Shown here: positions 1 to 8,372 of the stretch, piece by piece
How the letters are laid out: every line of letters begins with the position of its first letter
Numbering within the stretch: position 1 is the first letter of the stretch
Origin: Polaribacter sp. IC066
GTDB lineage: Bacteria > Bacteroidota > Bacteroidia > Flavobacteriales > Flavobacteriaceae
Length of the DNA stretch: 64,000 bases
Reading direction: 5' to 3'
Assembly (NCBI RefSeq): GCF_007997085.1
Contig: NZ_VORR01000009.1
Location: 42,279-106,278 of the forward strand
Made by a program: the position numbers and the translations under genes
The notes under the pieces: model-generated
Told to the model about the DNA's origin: nothing
The model's database searches: none
The model's input: only the letters and a program-made list of their open reading frames with translations

Positions 1-1415
1 CTTAACCAATTGCCATTAAAAATATCTAAATTCCCTTGAATATCGTTCTGACGGCCAACAAAATTCCACATAAAATAACGCCCATACATGTACCCAAACT
101 GATAGCTCATCATAAACTTGATGTTCTCTGCAAAAGTTGGTCTACGTTTGCTATTTGCCGGAATACCAGCAATAGATTTGTACATTTTTTCTGAAGCAGG
201 ATTTACCATTCTTGGTATAAAGCCTTTATGTTTGTCAGACCAATTTGGCAAAACATCTTTGTAAGTATTTACAATTACATATTTACCATCTATCTGTTCA
301 TATTTGGGTTTATCATCTTTAGTAGGGTTTTTTGCATCTTGCTCTCTACTGTGGGTGTTAGAATAATAGGTGTCATAAAAAACATTGGCATCGCCATACT
401 GTTCTCGTTCATAATACGCTAATAATTCTCGTGCACTAGAGGGGTTGTTTTCGTTAATAGTGGTATTTGCATTGGCTCTTATGGGCAACATCATCCAAGA
501 AGAAAAGCCAATCATTATAAATAATAGCGAAAGAATTAATGTATTTGCCGTTAAGTTTTTCTTTTTTCTTGTGTAATTTAATCCAAAATAGAACAATACA
601 ACTAAAATAATAGCAGCAATAATACTCCCAGAATTATAAGGCAATCCAATAGAGTTGATAAAAAATAACTCAGAAGCACTAAAGAATTTTAAGGTAAACG
701 GGAATATAAATTTAAAGACTAAGATTAAGACAAATACAGAAATTACAGTCGCAATTGCTGTTGTTTTTATATTGATGTTTTTATAGGTTTTAAAGAAATA
801 CAGCATTACAATGGCAGGAATCACCAATAAAGATAAAATGTGAACGCCAAAAGACAAGCCAACGACAAAACTGATTAAAACTAACCATTTGTTGCCTCTT
901 GCTGTATAAATTTCGTTTTCCCATCGTAAACCTAGCCAAAATAATAAAGCCATTAAGAAAGAAGACATGGCGTACACTTCTCCTTCTACAGCACTAAACC
1001 AAAAACTATCAGAAAAAGTATAGGTTAATGCACCTACCAAACTACTCCCTAAAACGGCAATACGTTTTCCTTTAGAGATGTTTCCTGTTTTTGCAGACAG
1101 TTTGATGGCCAAGTTACTAATAGTCCAAAACATAAAAAGAATGGTAAATGCGCTTGCTAAGGCAGACATAAAGTTCACCATTTTCGCAATTTCACTAATG
1201 TCTGTAGAAAACATGGCAAAAAATGCGCCTAACATTTGAAAGAGAGGTGCTCCTGGCGGATGCCCAACTTCTAGTTTTACGGATGTTGCTATGTATTCGC
1301 CTACATCCCAAGAACTAACCGTTGGTTCGAGTGTTAATGTATAGGTAATTAGGGCTATTACAAATGTCATCCATCCTAAAATGATGTTCCATTTTTTAAA
1401 GTTTCCTGCTGTCAT
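1..1415 (-). CDS. DUF2723 membrane protein (glycosyltransferase family 117 type), 3' end outside window
   Basis: The minus strand is open from an ATG at 1413-1415 to the window edge, about 471 codons. The N-terminus opens with a hydrophobic helix and motifs typical of DUF2723 proteins of Bacteroidota: TLEPTVSSWDVGEYI, then GHPPGAPLFQML near residues 40-65. The part nearest the window edge reads YQFGYMYGRYFMWNFVGRQN, also a hallmark of the family. Members are about 1,000 aa or more, with many transmembrane helices followed by a soluble region, so more than half the gene is probably missing here. They are annotated as putative membrane glycosyltransferases; the substrate is unknown. The gene points away from the tRNA-Gln. 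Family assignment is confident, biochemical role is not. Confidence 0.9.
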   Translation of the reverse strand, partial: MTAGNFKKWNIILGWMTFVIALITYTLTLEPTVSSWDVGEYIATSVKLEVGHPPGAPLFQMLGAFFAMFSTDISEIAKMVNFMSALASAFTILFMFWTISNLAIKLSAKTGNISKGKRIAVLGSSLVGALTYTFSDSFWFSAVEGEVYAMSSFLMALLFWLGLRWENEIYTARGNKWLVLISFVVGLSFGVHILSLLVIPAIVMLYFFKTYKNINIKTTAIATVISVFVLILVFKFIFPFTLKFFSASELFFINSIGLPYNSGSIIAAIILVVLFYFGLNYTRKKKNLTANTLILSLLFIMIGFSSWMMLPIRANANTTINENNPSSARELLAYYEREQYGDANVFYDTYYSNTHSREQDAKNPTKDDKPKYEQIDGKYVIVNTYKDVLPNWSDKHKGFIPRMVNPASEKMYKSIAGIPANSKRRPTFAENIKFMMSYQFGYMYGRYFMWNFVGRQNDIQGNLDIFNGNWL

Positions 1416-1538
1416 AAGTTCCTTAATAATCTGTGGGCGAATTTACTAATAAATATGAATAAAAGTAAGCTCTTGGTTTTTTTCTGACGAAAGAATACCT
1501 CACAAAACTTTGTTAAAGATAAAAATTGTAAAAAAATG

Positions 1539-1569
1539 TTTGTGAATATAAAAGAATGCACTAAATTTG
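1539..1569 (+). promoter_or_regulatory. Bacteroidota-type promoter of tRNA-Gln
   Basis: TTTG at 1539-1542, a 19-nt spacer, then TAAATTTG at 1562-1569. This matches the Bacteroidota consensus TTTG-N19-TAnnTTTG exactly. It ends 17 nt before the tRNA, the expected placement. Confidence 0.75.
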
Positions 1570-1586
1570 CACCCGCAGAAACACAG

Positions 1587-1658
1587 TGGCCTATGGTGTA
1601 ATTGGTAACACACCGGTTTTTGGTACCGACATTCAAGGTTCGAGTCCTTGTAGGCCAA
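1587..1658 (+). tRNA. tRNA-Gln (anticodon TTG)
   Basis: A cloverleaf can be folded by eye. The acceptor arm TGGCCTA pairs fully with TAGGCCA. The anticodon loop TTTTGGT puts TTG at positions 34-36, and the T arm is CAAGG-TTCGAGT-CCTTG. The outermost anticodon-stem pair (27-43) is a C-A mismatch. CCA is not encoded. A promoter lies just upstream and a terminator just downstream. Confidence 0.95.
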
Positions 1659-1662
1659 CTTT

Positions 1663-1696
1663 AAAAGCTTATAATCATTTGATTATAAGCTTTTTG
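1663..1696 (+). terminator. Intrinsic terminator after tRNA-Gln
   Basis: A perfect 14-bp inverted repeat (AAAAGCTTATAATC at 1663-1676, GATTATAAGCTTTT at 1681-1694) with a 4-nt loop and trailing T residues, directly after the tRNA. Confidence 0.85.
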
Positions 1697-2375
1697 CTTT
1701 TTAAGTCTTTTTTTGATGCGGTAATTGTGTTTATTTCTTTTCGTTTTCATCTTTTATAAAAAAGTTCTCTTATTTCGCTTAAAGTTGCTTTTTAGTGCGT
1801 TTAAATTGGATTTAATTAAAAAATCATTATTTATGGAATAGTGTTCAAAATACAATTTTAGGCACAAAAAAACATAGATAAATTATTGATTATTAGTTTT
1901 TTATTGCTGTTTAAGTATTGGGCTAGATCGGTTTGGCTGTAATTCGCTTTTAAAAACAACGCTTTTAAGATTTGTTTAAAATGATAGCCGGCATAAATTT
2001 AACAAGGAGTTCGAGTATTTGTTTAGACATAAATGCAGTGAGTAAAAAGTTTTCTGAATGCTCCTAATTCTTTTTAAACAGAGATACTCCAAAAAATAGA
2101 TTGATTGTCTAAAAAGCCAACTACTTTATTTCGAAACTAGTTTAGTTTTTTTAAAATTACGAAATTTTGGATATTTTTAGTCGGTACGATTGGTGCTGAA
2201 AATAATTTCTTTTGAAGAATCAGAAAGAACTATTTTTTTATTGCAGTATCCCCTAATTTATGGAAGTGGCTTTCTGTTTTCATTGCGTTCTTCATCCTAA
2301 AACGCTCAATGCAAACTATGGGTCATTCAGTTTTATTTAAAACCGGAAGAGTTTTAGCAAATTCAATTTTTTTAA
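1697..2375. other. Intergenic region without a recognisable gene
   Basis: About 680 bp with no convincing ORF on either strand; stop codons are frequent in all frames. Its only clear signal is the plus-polarity terminator at its right end, which suggests that an unrecognised short transcript could run through here. I could not identify a matching promoter. Confidence 0.5.
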
Positions 2376-2412
2376 GAGGAGAAATCCTAAAACAGGTTTC
2401 TCCTCATTTTTT
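2376..2412 (+). terminator. Terminator-like hairpin with plus-strand polarity
   Basis: GAGGAGAAATCC (2376-2387) pairs with GGTTTCTCCTC (2395-2405) with one bulged T, followed by a T run at 2407-2412. The T run is on the plus strand only. It sits just beyond the 3' end of minus-strand thrC, so it may also act as a 3' stabilising hairpin for that operon. Confidence 0.6.
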
Positions 2413-2438
2413 ATGTATAGCATTTAAGAAAGCTGAAA

Positions 2439-3722
2439 CTACTTCATCAAAAATGCTTTTAAATCTTCGTAAGAACTTGCCTTAATAGCAACTTTCTTGT
2501 TATTGATAACTTTCTGAATTTGTTCAGGAATTGCAACTTTTACAGGCAACGTACTTTCAACAACATCTAAAAACTTTACAGGATGTGCAGTTTCTAAAAA
2601 CACGCCAAATTCGTTTTCTTGTAAACCATATTTTTTTAAACCTAAATAACCAACGGCGCCATGCGGTTCTGCAACATAACCAGACGAATCGTATATTTCC
2701 TTCATGGTTTCTCGAGTTTCATCATCCGTAAAACTATACGAAGAAAAAGATCTTTTTAAAGCTTCTAAATCATTGTTAAATAATTGTTGAATTCTGATAA
2801 AATTACTAGGGTTTCCAACATCCATCGCATTAGAAATAGTTGCTTTTGATGGTTTTGGTTTGTAAATACCATCAATTAAATAATTAGGAACTGTATCATT
2901 TACATTCGTAGAAGCTACAAAATGTTTAATTGGTAAGCCTAATTTTTGCGCCATCATTCCGGCACAAATATTACCAAAATTACCACTAGGAACAGAAAAC
3001 ACCAATTCTTTATTTAGTGACTTTAATTCTTTATAGGCAAAGAAAAAATAGAACATTTGTGGCAACCAACGAGCAACATTTATAGAATTCGCAGAGGTTA
3101 AAGTTTTGGTAATTTCTTCATCTAAAAAAGCAGTTTTCACCATTTCTTGGCAATCATCAAAAACCCCATCAACTTCCAAAGCCGTAATATTTTGCCCTAA
3201 AGTGGTGAGTTGTTTTTCTTGTACATCGCTTACTTTTCCTGACGGATATAAAATAACCACATTTACGCCTTTTGCACCTAAAAAACCATTGGCAACTGCG
3301 CCACCAGTATCGCCAGAGGTTGCTACTAAAACCGTAATTTCTTTCTCATTATCTCGATTAAAATATTCCAAACATTTCGCCATGAATTTAGCGCCAACAT
3401 CTTTAAAAGCCATGGTAGGGCCATGAAATAATTCTAAAGAAGCAATGTTAGCATCAACCTGTACCAAAGGAAAATCAAAACAAACTGTTTCTGCAATAAT
3501 TTCTTTTAGTTTAGCTGTCGGAATTTCATCACCTACAAACTGCTTAATTGCTTTGTAAGCAATTTCATGATTTGAATAATCAGCAATATTTTCAATAAAC
3601 TCTTTTGAAAGTGGTGTAATTTTTTCTGGAAAATAGATTCCTCTATCTTTCGCAAGCCCTTGAATAACAGCGTTTTTAAAAGTTGTATTTGGTGATTTAT
3701 GGTGTAAACTGTAGTAGTTCAT
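2439..3722 (-). CDS. thrC: Threonine synthase
   Basis: Cytoplasmic PLP enzyme that converts O-phosphohomoserine to threonine, the last step of the pathway. The 427-aa product has the N-terminal threonine synthase domain (LHHKSPNTTFKNAVIQGLA, LAKDRGIYFPE) and the PLP-binding lysine in the motif AFKDVGAKF (K107). The phosphate-binding segment VATSGDTGGA lies near residues 133-142. Length matches the short bacterial class. It is the last gene of the minus-strand thrA-thrB-thrC operon, separated from thrB by 538 bp that are mostly taken up by a tandem array. The chosen ATG is the first in frame, and the N-terminus starts directly with conserved residues. Confidence 0.97.
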   Translation of the reverse strand: MNYYSLHHKSPNTTFKNAVIQGLAKDRGIYFPEKITPLSKEFIENIADYSNHEIAYKAIKQFVGDEIPTAKLKEIIAETVCFDFPLVQVDANIASLELFHGPTMAFKDVGAKFMAKCLEYFNRDNEKEITVLVATSGDTGGAVANGFLGAKGVNVVILYPSGKVSDVQEKQLTTLGQNITALEVDGVFDDCQEMVKTAFLDEEITKTLTSANSINVARWLPQMFYFFFAYKELKSLNKELVFSVPSGNFGNICAGMMAQKLGLPIKHFVASTNVNDTVPNYLIDGIYKPKPSKATISNAMDVGNPSNFIRIQQLFNNDLEALKRSFSSYSFTDDETRETMKEIYDSSGYVAEPHGAVGYLGLKKYGLQENEFGVFLETAHPVKFLDVVESTLPVKVAIPEQIQKVINNKKVAIKASSYEDLKAFLMK

Positions 3723-3734
3723 TGTTTTAAATTT

Positions 3735-3816
3735 TGCTCTATGCTTTAGGCTGTATGCTTTAAGCGTGAGTATTAATGGTTTTGCATAAAGCCTATAGCT
3801 TAAGGCTTAAAGCAAT
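3735..3816. repeat. GCTTTAGGC/GCATAAAGC-rich palindromic intergenic element
   Basis: Short words such as ATGCTTTAGGCTGTATGC and GCATAAAGCCTATAGC recur in inverted orientation and could form a hairpin. A related element lies at 35355-35412 upstream of the SulP gene. Such elements appear to be dispersed repeats in Flavobacteriaceae (recollection, not checked here). Confidence 0.5.
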
Positions 3817-3823
3817 TATAATA

Positions 3824-4336
3824 TTTTCATTCCTTTAGAATTCACTTTCGAAATAAACATTTCAAATTTAATTCTGGTATTGTTACTAGAACTTACAAAG
3901 ACGCTGTCACATCGAGTGAATTTGATTTTTTCAATCAAATTTGTATCGAGATGTTTTTTATGTACGTTCAATAATTTTCATTCCTTTAGAATTCACTTTC
4001 GAAATAAACATTTCAAATTTAATTTTGGTATTATTACTAGAACTTACAAAGACGCTGTCACATCGAGTGAATTTGATTTTTTCAATCAAATTTGTATCGA
4101 GATGTTTTTTATGTACGTTCAATAATTTTCATTCCTTTAGAATTCACTTTCGAAATAAACATTTCAAATTTAATTCTGGTATTATTACTAGAACTTACAA
4201 AGACGGCTGTCACATCGAGTGAATTTGATTTTTTCAATCAAATTTGTATCGAGATGTTTTTTATGTACGTTCAATAATTTTCATTCCTTTAGAATTTACT
4301 TTCGAAATAAACATTTCAAACTTAATTCCGGTATTT
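3824..4336. repeat. Tandem array: three ~151-bp units built from the thrB 3' end plus a palindromic element
   Basis: Units start at 3824, 3975 and 4126 (periods 151, 151 and 152 bp); the genuine thrB end at 4278-4336 forms a partial fourth copy. Each unit joins a near-identical copy of the last codons of thrB to about 77 bp that includes the stem AATTTGATT/AATCAAATT flanked by CATCGAG and ATCGAGATG. The copies of the thrB end differ from the real one at only a few positions. Units 2 and 3 include the thrB stop codon; unit 1, next to thrC, is cut shorter. The apparent plus-strand ORFs here are by-products of the repeat. Confidence 0.92.
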
Positions 4337-5190
4337 TTATAACTTTCATCAATGGCTTTGTAGACATTATTGGCAATTTCATCACCCTTACAAAGCGCAA
4401 AAATTGTGGGTCCAGAACCAGAAATTCCAGCGCCCAAGGCACCAGCACTAATGGCACTTGTTTTTACAATATCAAAAAAAGGAATTAACTTTTTACGATA
4501 CGGCTCTACAATAATATCGACTAAAGAATTGCTAATTAAATTATAATTATCGGTGTATAAACCGCTAATTAAACCACCCACATTTGCCCATTGAATAACG
4601 GCGTCTTTTAACGGAATTTCTGCTGGTAAAACTTCTCGAGCATCTTTTGTTTTCACTTCTATTTGCGGATGAATTGCCACAACTCTTAATGCACTTGGTA
4701 CGGGTAATTTTATAATTTCTAGAGGTTCGTAACTTCTTACTAAAACAAAACCACCATAAATTGCGGCAGCAACATTATCAGCAATCGCAGAACCACAAGC
4801 AATTTCTTCGCCAAACATAGCGAATTTGGTAAGTTCTAATTCAGAATATTTATTTTCTAAAAATTGATTTACGCCAAAAGCAGCGCCGGCAGCACTTGCA
4901 GCAGAACTTCCTAAACCACTTCCAGGAGTAAAACCTTTGTGAATTGTTAATGCTAATCCAAAATCGGCATTGGCTTTTAATAACATTTTTTTCACAACAG
5001 CACTTGCTGCATTTTTATCAACATTATACGTTAAAGCTGCACCAGTAATTTTCATTATTTTTACGCCTTTTTCTGCTGTTTTTGTAAAAGTCATTTCATC
5101 ACCAACCGCATCTACGGCAAAACCCAACGAGTCAAATCCGCAAGAAACATTGGCAACAGTTGCAGGAGAAAATATTTTTAAATAATCCAT
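4261..5190 (-). CDS. thrB: Homoserine kinase
   Basis: Phosphorylates homoserine to O-phosphohomoserine, using ATP, in the cytoplasm. The 309-aa protein is a GHMP kinase. The N-terminal segment IFSPATVANVSCGFD is typical of ThrB, the ATP-binding loop PGSGLGSSAASAAG lies at about 89-102, and the C-terminal GHMP motif GAGISGSGPTIFAL follows. Length is normal for the family. It lies 77 bp downstream of thrA in the same direction. Its last 25 or so codons are repeated three times downstream in the array toward thrC, but the gene itself looks intact and ends with ...IIERT. Confidence 0.97.
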   Translation of the reverse strand: MDYLKIFSPATVANVSCGFDSLGFAVDAVGDEMTFTKTAEKGVKIMKITGAALTYNVDKNAASAVVKKMLLKANADFGLALTIHKGFTPGSGLGSSAASAAGAAFGVNQFLENKYSELELTKFAMFGEEIACGSAIADNVAAAIYGGFVLVRSYEPLEIIKLPVPSALRVVAIHPQIEVKTKDAREVLPAEIPLKDAVIQWANVGGLISGLYTDNYNLISNSLVDIIVEPYRKKLIPFFDIVKTSAISAGALGAGISGSGPTIFALCKGDEIANNVYKAIDESYKNTGIKFEMFISKVNSKGMKIIERT

Positions 5191-5267
5191 TTATTTTGGT
5201 TTGTGGTTTGTAGTTTTTCGTTTTTAGTTCAGATGAGAACCATAAACCAACAACAAGCAACCCATAA

Positions 5268-7703
5268 CTATTTATTAGCAATTCTTATTACATCCGCAAA
5301 AATACCAGAAGCAGTTACATCTGCCCCAGCACCAGCACCTTTTATAATTAAGGGGTTTTCAGGATATCTCTCCGTGAAAAATAACACAATATTATCACTT
5401 CCGTCTAAATTGTAAAAGGGATGGTCTGAAGCAATGTGCTGCAAACCAACATTTGCTTTGCCGTTTGCAAATTCGGCAACATATTTTAAACGACACGCTT
5501 TATCATCTGCTTTTTTATAGAGATTTTGAAAATGATTTTCATGTTTGGTTAAAGATGTATAAAATTCAGTGTTATTTTCGGTTGCTAATGTTTCTTTTGG
5601 TAAAAAAGAATTGTTTTCAATGTCTTCTAGTTCCAATTTATAGCCACTCTCTCTAGCTAAAATTAAAATTTTCCGAGCAACATCGACCCCACTTAAATCA
5701 ATTTTTGGGTCTGGTTCTGTAAAACCTTCTTTTTGTGCTTGAGCAACGACATCATGAAACGTGGCTTGTTCATTATAGTTATTAAAAACAAAGTTTAAAC
5801 TGCCAGATAAAACTGCCTGAATTTTATGAACTCTATCTCCAGAGTTAATCAAGTTTTTAAGCGTGTCTATAATTGGCAAACCTGCACCAACATACGTTTC
5901 AAAAAGAAAAGAAGCATTGTATTTTCTTGAAACTTCTTTTAAGGTTTTATAATTCTCGAAATTAGAAGCACAAGCAATTTTATTACAGGTTACCACAGAA
6001 ATACTTTCACGTAAATATTGTTCATACACTTCAGAAACTCGCTGATTTGCAGTATTGTCTATAAAAACGCTATTTCTATGATTGCATTTTTTTACTTTTT
6101 TGTAGAAACTTTCCAGCGTTGTTGGTTCTCCATTTTCTAGACTTTCTTTCCAGTTTTTTAGGTTGATACCATTGTTATCAAAAAACATTTTTCTCGAATT
6201 TGCAATTCCGATAACTCTAATATTAAGTTTTAAGTTTTCTTTTAAGAATTTTTTCTGTTGCTGCAATTGTGCCAAAAAGCGTTCGCCAACATTACCAACA
6301 CCTGTTACAAATAAGTTTAATTGTTTTATTCGTTCTTCAAAAAATTGTTCGTGTAACGTATTTAAGGCTTTTTTTGCATCCTTTTTATTGATGACCGCCG
6401 AGATATTTTTTTCTGATGAACCTTGGGCAATGGCTCTTACATTCACGTTGTTTCTTCCCAAAGCGCTAAACATTTGTCCGCTTAAACCTTGATGGTTTTT
6501 CATGCTTTCTCCTACAACGGCAATAATTGCAAGCTCTTTTTCGATGCTAATAGGTTTAATTCTTTTTCTGTCTATTTCTATGCTAAAAGTTTCGTCTAAA
6601 AGTTCTTTGGCTTTTTGGGCATCATTTTCATAAACGCCCACGCAAATGGAGTGTTCAGAAGATGCTTGTGTTATAAAAACAACGTTTATAAATTGTTGAG
6701 AAAGTGTTTCAAATAAACGTTTCGAAAACCCAGGAATTCCGATCATTCCTCCACCTTCTAGCGTAATTAAGCTAATATCTTCGATATGAGAAATTCCTTT
6801 TACACCATTACTATTCTTCGGATTTTTACAAATTAAAGTTCCAAGACTTTCGGGGTCAAACGTATTTTTAATTCGAATCGGAATTTCTTGTCTTAAAGCA
6901 GGTTGTATGGTTGGTGGATATAGCACTTTTGCCCCAAAATGTGACAATTCCATGGCTTCTTCATAAGAAATTTCGTTAATAGGAAAAGCTTGTTTTACAA
7001 CTCTAGGGTTTGCTGTAAACATGCCACTAACATCGGTCCAGATTTGTAATTCATCAACCTGTAAAGCAGCAGCATAAATAGCAGCAGAAAAATCTGAACC
7101 ACCTCTACCCAATGTAGTTATTTCGATATTATTAGAAGAAATAAAGCCCCCTAAAACAGTAATCTGATGTTTGTTCTTATCAAAAAAATCAATAATATTC
7201 TTATTGGTAATTTTAAAATTTACTTGTGCATTTAAGTAATTATCGTTTGTAAAGATAAGGTCGCTACTTTCTCCATGCGTTGCATCTAACGTTTCTTTTG
7301 CAGCATTAGCAATGATAAAAGAAGAAAGTCTTTCGCCAAAACTAGAAACTTTGGCTAGGGTTTTATCAGACAATTCTTGTAACAAGAAAACGCCTTCATA
7401 AATAGATTCTAATCGATTAAATAAAATGTGAACTTCTTTAAGAACTTCTTCTTTGTTTTGGGTGATTAAAGCATCAATTACATTAAAATGTAGTTCTTTT
7501 ATCGTTTCTAAAATTTCTTTAGAAAGGGTAATGTCTTCTAAAGCTTTATGCGAAGCTGATAATAGTTGGTCTGTGGTTTTGCCGAAAGCAGAAACAATAA
7601 TGGCAACTTTATCTTCTTTTGATGCGTTTTCAATAATTGCTAAAACCTTTTTTATGTTTTCTGAATTGGCTACTGATGAGCCTCCAAATTTTAATACTTT
7701 CAT
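5268..7703 (-). CDS. thrA: Bifunctional aspartokinase / homoserine dehydrogenase I
   Basis: Catalyses the first and third steps of the aspartate pathway: phosphorylation of aspartate and reduction of aspartate semialdehyde to homoserine. The 811-aa fusion has an aspartokinase domain from residue 1 (KFGGSSV at 5-11, TLGRGGSDFSA near 197-207). ACT regulatory domains follow at about 310-455 (GGGMIGIPGFSKRLF and IIAVVGESM). The homoserine dehydrogenase domain starts near 463, with the NAD(P) motif VTGVGNVGE. The ACT region suggests feedback inhibition by threonine, as in E. coli ThrA. It is the first gene of the operon, and the leader with Thr codons upstream suggests transcriptional control as well. 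Confidence 0.97.
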   Translation of the reverse strand: MKVLKFGGSSVANSENIKKVLAIIENASKEDKVAIIVSAFGKTTDQLLSASHKALEDITLSKEILETIKELHFNVIDALITQNKEEVLKEVHILFNRLESIYEGVFLLQELSDKTLAKVSSFGERLSSFIIANAAKETLDATHGESSDLIFTNDNYLNAQVNFKITNKNIIDFFDKNKHQITVLGGFISSNNIEITTLGRGGSDFSAAIYAAALQVDELQIWTDVSGMFTANPRVVKQAFPINEISYEEAMELSHFGAKVLYPPTIQPALRQEIPIRIKNTFDPESLGTLICKNPKNSNGVKGISHIEDISLITLEGGGMIGIPGFSKRLFETLSQQFINVVFITQASSEHSICVGVYENDAQKAKELLDETFSIEIDRKRIKPISIEKELAIIAVVGESMKNHQGLSGQMFSALGRNNVNVRAIAQGSSEKNISAVINKKDAKKALNTLHEQFFEERIKQLNLFVTGVGNVGERFLAQLQQQKKFLKENLKLNIRVIGIANSRKMFFDNNGINLKNWKESLENGEPTTLESFYKKVKKCNHRNSVFIDNTANQRVSEVYEQYLRESISVVTCNKIACASNFENYKTLKEVSRKYNASFLFETYVGAGLPIIDTLKNLINSGDRVHKIQAVLSGSLNFVFNNYNEQATFHDVVAQAQKEGFTEPDPKIDLSGVDVARKILILARESGYKLELEDIENNSFLPKETLATENNTEFYTSLTKHENHFQNLYKKADDKACRLKYVAEFANGKANVGLQHIASDHPFYNLDGSDNIVLFFTERYPENPLIIKGAGAGADVTASGIFADVIRIANK

Positions 7704-7796
7704 TCTGAATGATCGTTATTGATGTAACTAAATTGTTGTGAGTTCGTTTTGATGTTGTTCAAAACAAGAGATAACCTGAAATTATATGAATATAAG

Positions 7797-7905
7797 AAAA
7801 CCCCTAAAGGGTTGTTGTGGTCGTAGTGCGAATAATTTGACGAGCATACAAACAAACCACAGAAGTGGTTAACGTAGTTTTTGTATTTTTTTTTGTCAAA
7901 TTCAC
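7797..7905 (-). promoter_or_regulatory. thrL: Thr operon leader: Thr/Ile-codon leader peptide with adjoining hairpins (candidate attenuator)
   Basis: About 100 nt upstream of thrA a minus-strand frame ends at a TAG (7804-7806). It ends with Ile-Ile-Arg and then six consecutive Thr codons (ACT ACG ACC ACA ACA ACC) and Leu; five more Thr codons lie earlier in the frame. There is no ATG. GTG at 7903-7905 would give 33 residues, and GTG at 7858-7860 would give a shorter form. Hairpins: AACCAC/GTGGTT (7855-7870) inside the coding part; AACCC/GGGTT (7799-7813) around the stop codon, followed on the minus strand by a T-rich stretch; GTTTTGA/TCAAAAC (7746-7765) further on. The peptide follows the logic of enterobacterial thrL. 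The terminator arm is weak, so the exact mechanism is uncertain. Confidence 0.7.
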
Positions 7906-8020
7906 TTTGTAAATGTAGAAATATTATTTATTTTGATAAATTTTAATAAGAATTATTTTGAACTATTCTTCAATTAATGCGATGTTCGTAAAATAAAGTA
8001 AACAAAATATAATAATATTT

Positions 8021-8077
8021 ATTTTTTTGTGCTATTATTTATTTTTTCTTTAATAATTAAAGAGATATGTTTATTTT
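8021..8077 (-). repeat. Diverged duplicate of the 3' end of the 521-aa gene
   Basis: On the minus strand this encodes the fragment ISLIIKEKINNSTKK plus stop. It matches the last residues IALIIKEKMNNNGKK of the gene that ends at 8680, including the position of the stop codon. The central 20 nt or more are identical. The two copies flank the toxin-antitoxin locus. Confidence 0.8.
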
Positions 8078-8372
8078 AGATACTTCTTTAAATTTATCGG
8101 GCGTTTTTTATCATTCCAAAAGAAGACAATAAAAATTGAATCTGTTTTTTCATCAACTTGATACCAAATTTTTGTCTGTGTTGATCATACAAATTGTCTG
8201 TGCCCTTTATAATCTGATGTTTCCCTAAATATGGATTTTGTTGCGGTAAAATTAGAAATTCTTCAACCAAAACTGAAAAATTTAATGCTTCTTTTGTATC
8301 CCATTTTTCTATTATAAATTCGATTTCATCTTCAACAGATTCAGTAGCTAAACCAATCCATTTAATTCTTAT
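8071..8372 (-). pseudogene. RelE/ParE-like toxin remnant
   Basis: Two frames together give a RelE/ParE-type toxin of about 100 aa. The first reads RIKWIGLATESVEDEIEF...KHQIIKGTDNLYDQ; the second reads KIWYQVDEKTDSIF... and then a WND-KKRPINLKKYL tail that ends at 8071. The frame changes near 8164-8180, where there is a short A/T homopolymer. No ATG, GTG or TTG start is present in the first frame: upstream stops leave only ATA or ATT. The frame starts just inside the 3' end of the antitoxin gene, the usual antitoxin-toxin order. Family assignment is by the look of the sequence, moderately sure; inactivity is inferred from the missing start and the frameshift. Confidence 0.7.

Noticed and set aside
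3824..4277. CRISPR array
   Set aside because: The repeated unit has no spacer variation; the units are near-identical along their full length and contain a gene end.
3880..4488. Series of overlapping plus-strand ORFs of 60-95 codons with similar products
   Set aside because: They arise from the tandem repeat and the antisense of thrB; they share no start context or promoter.
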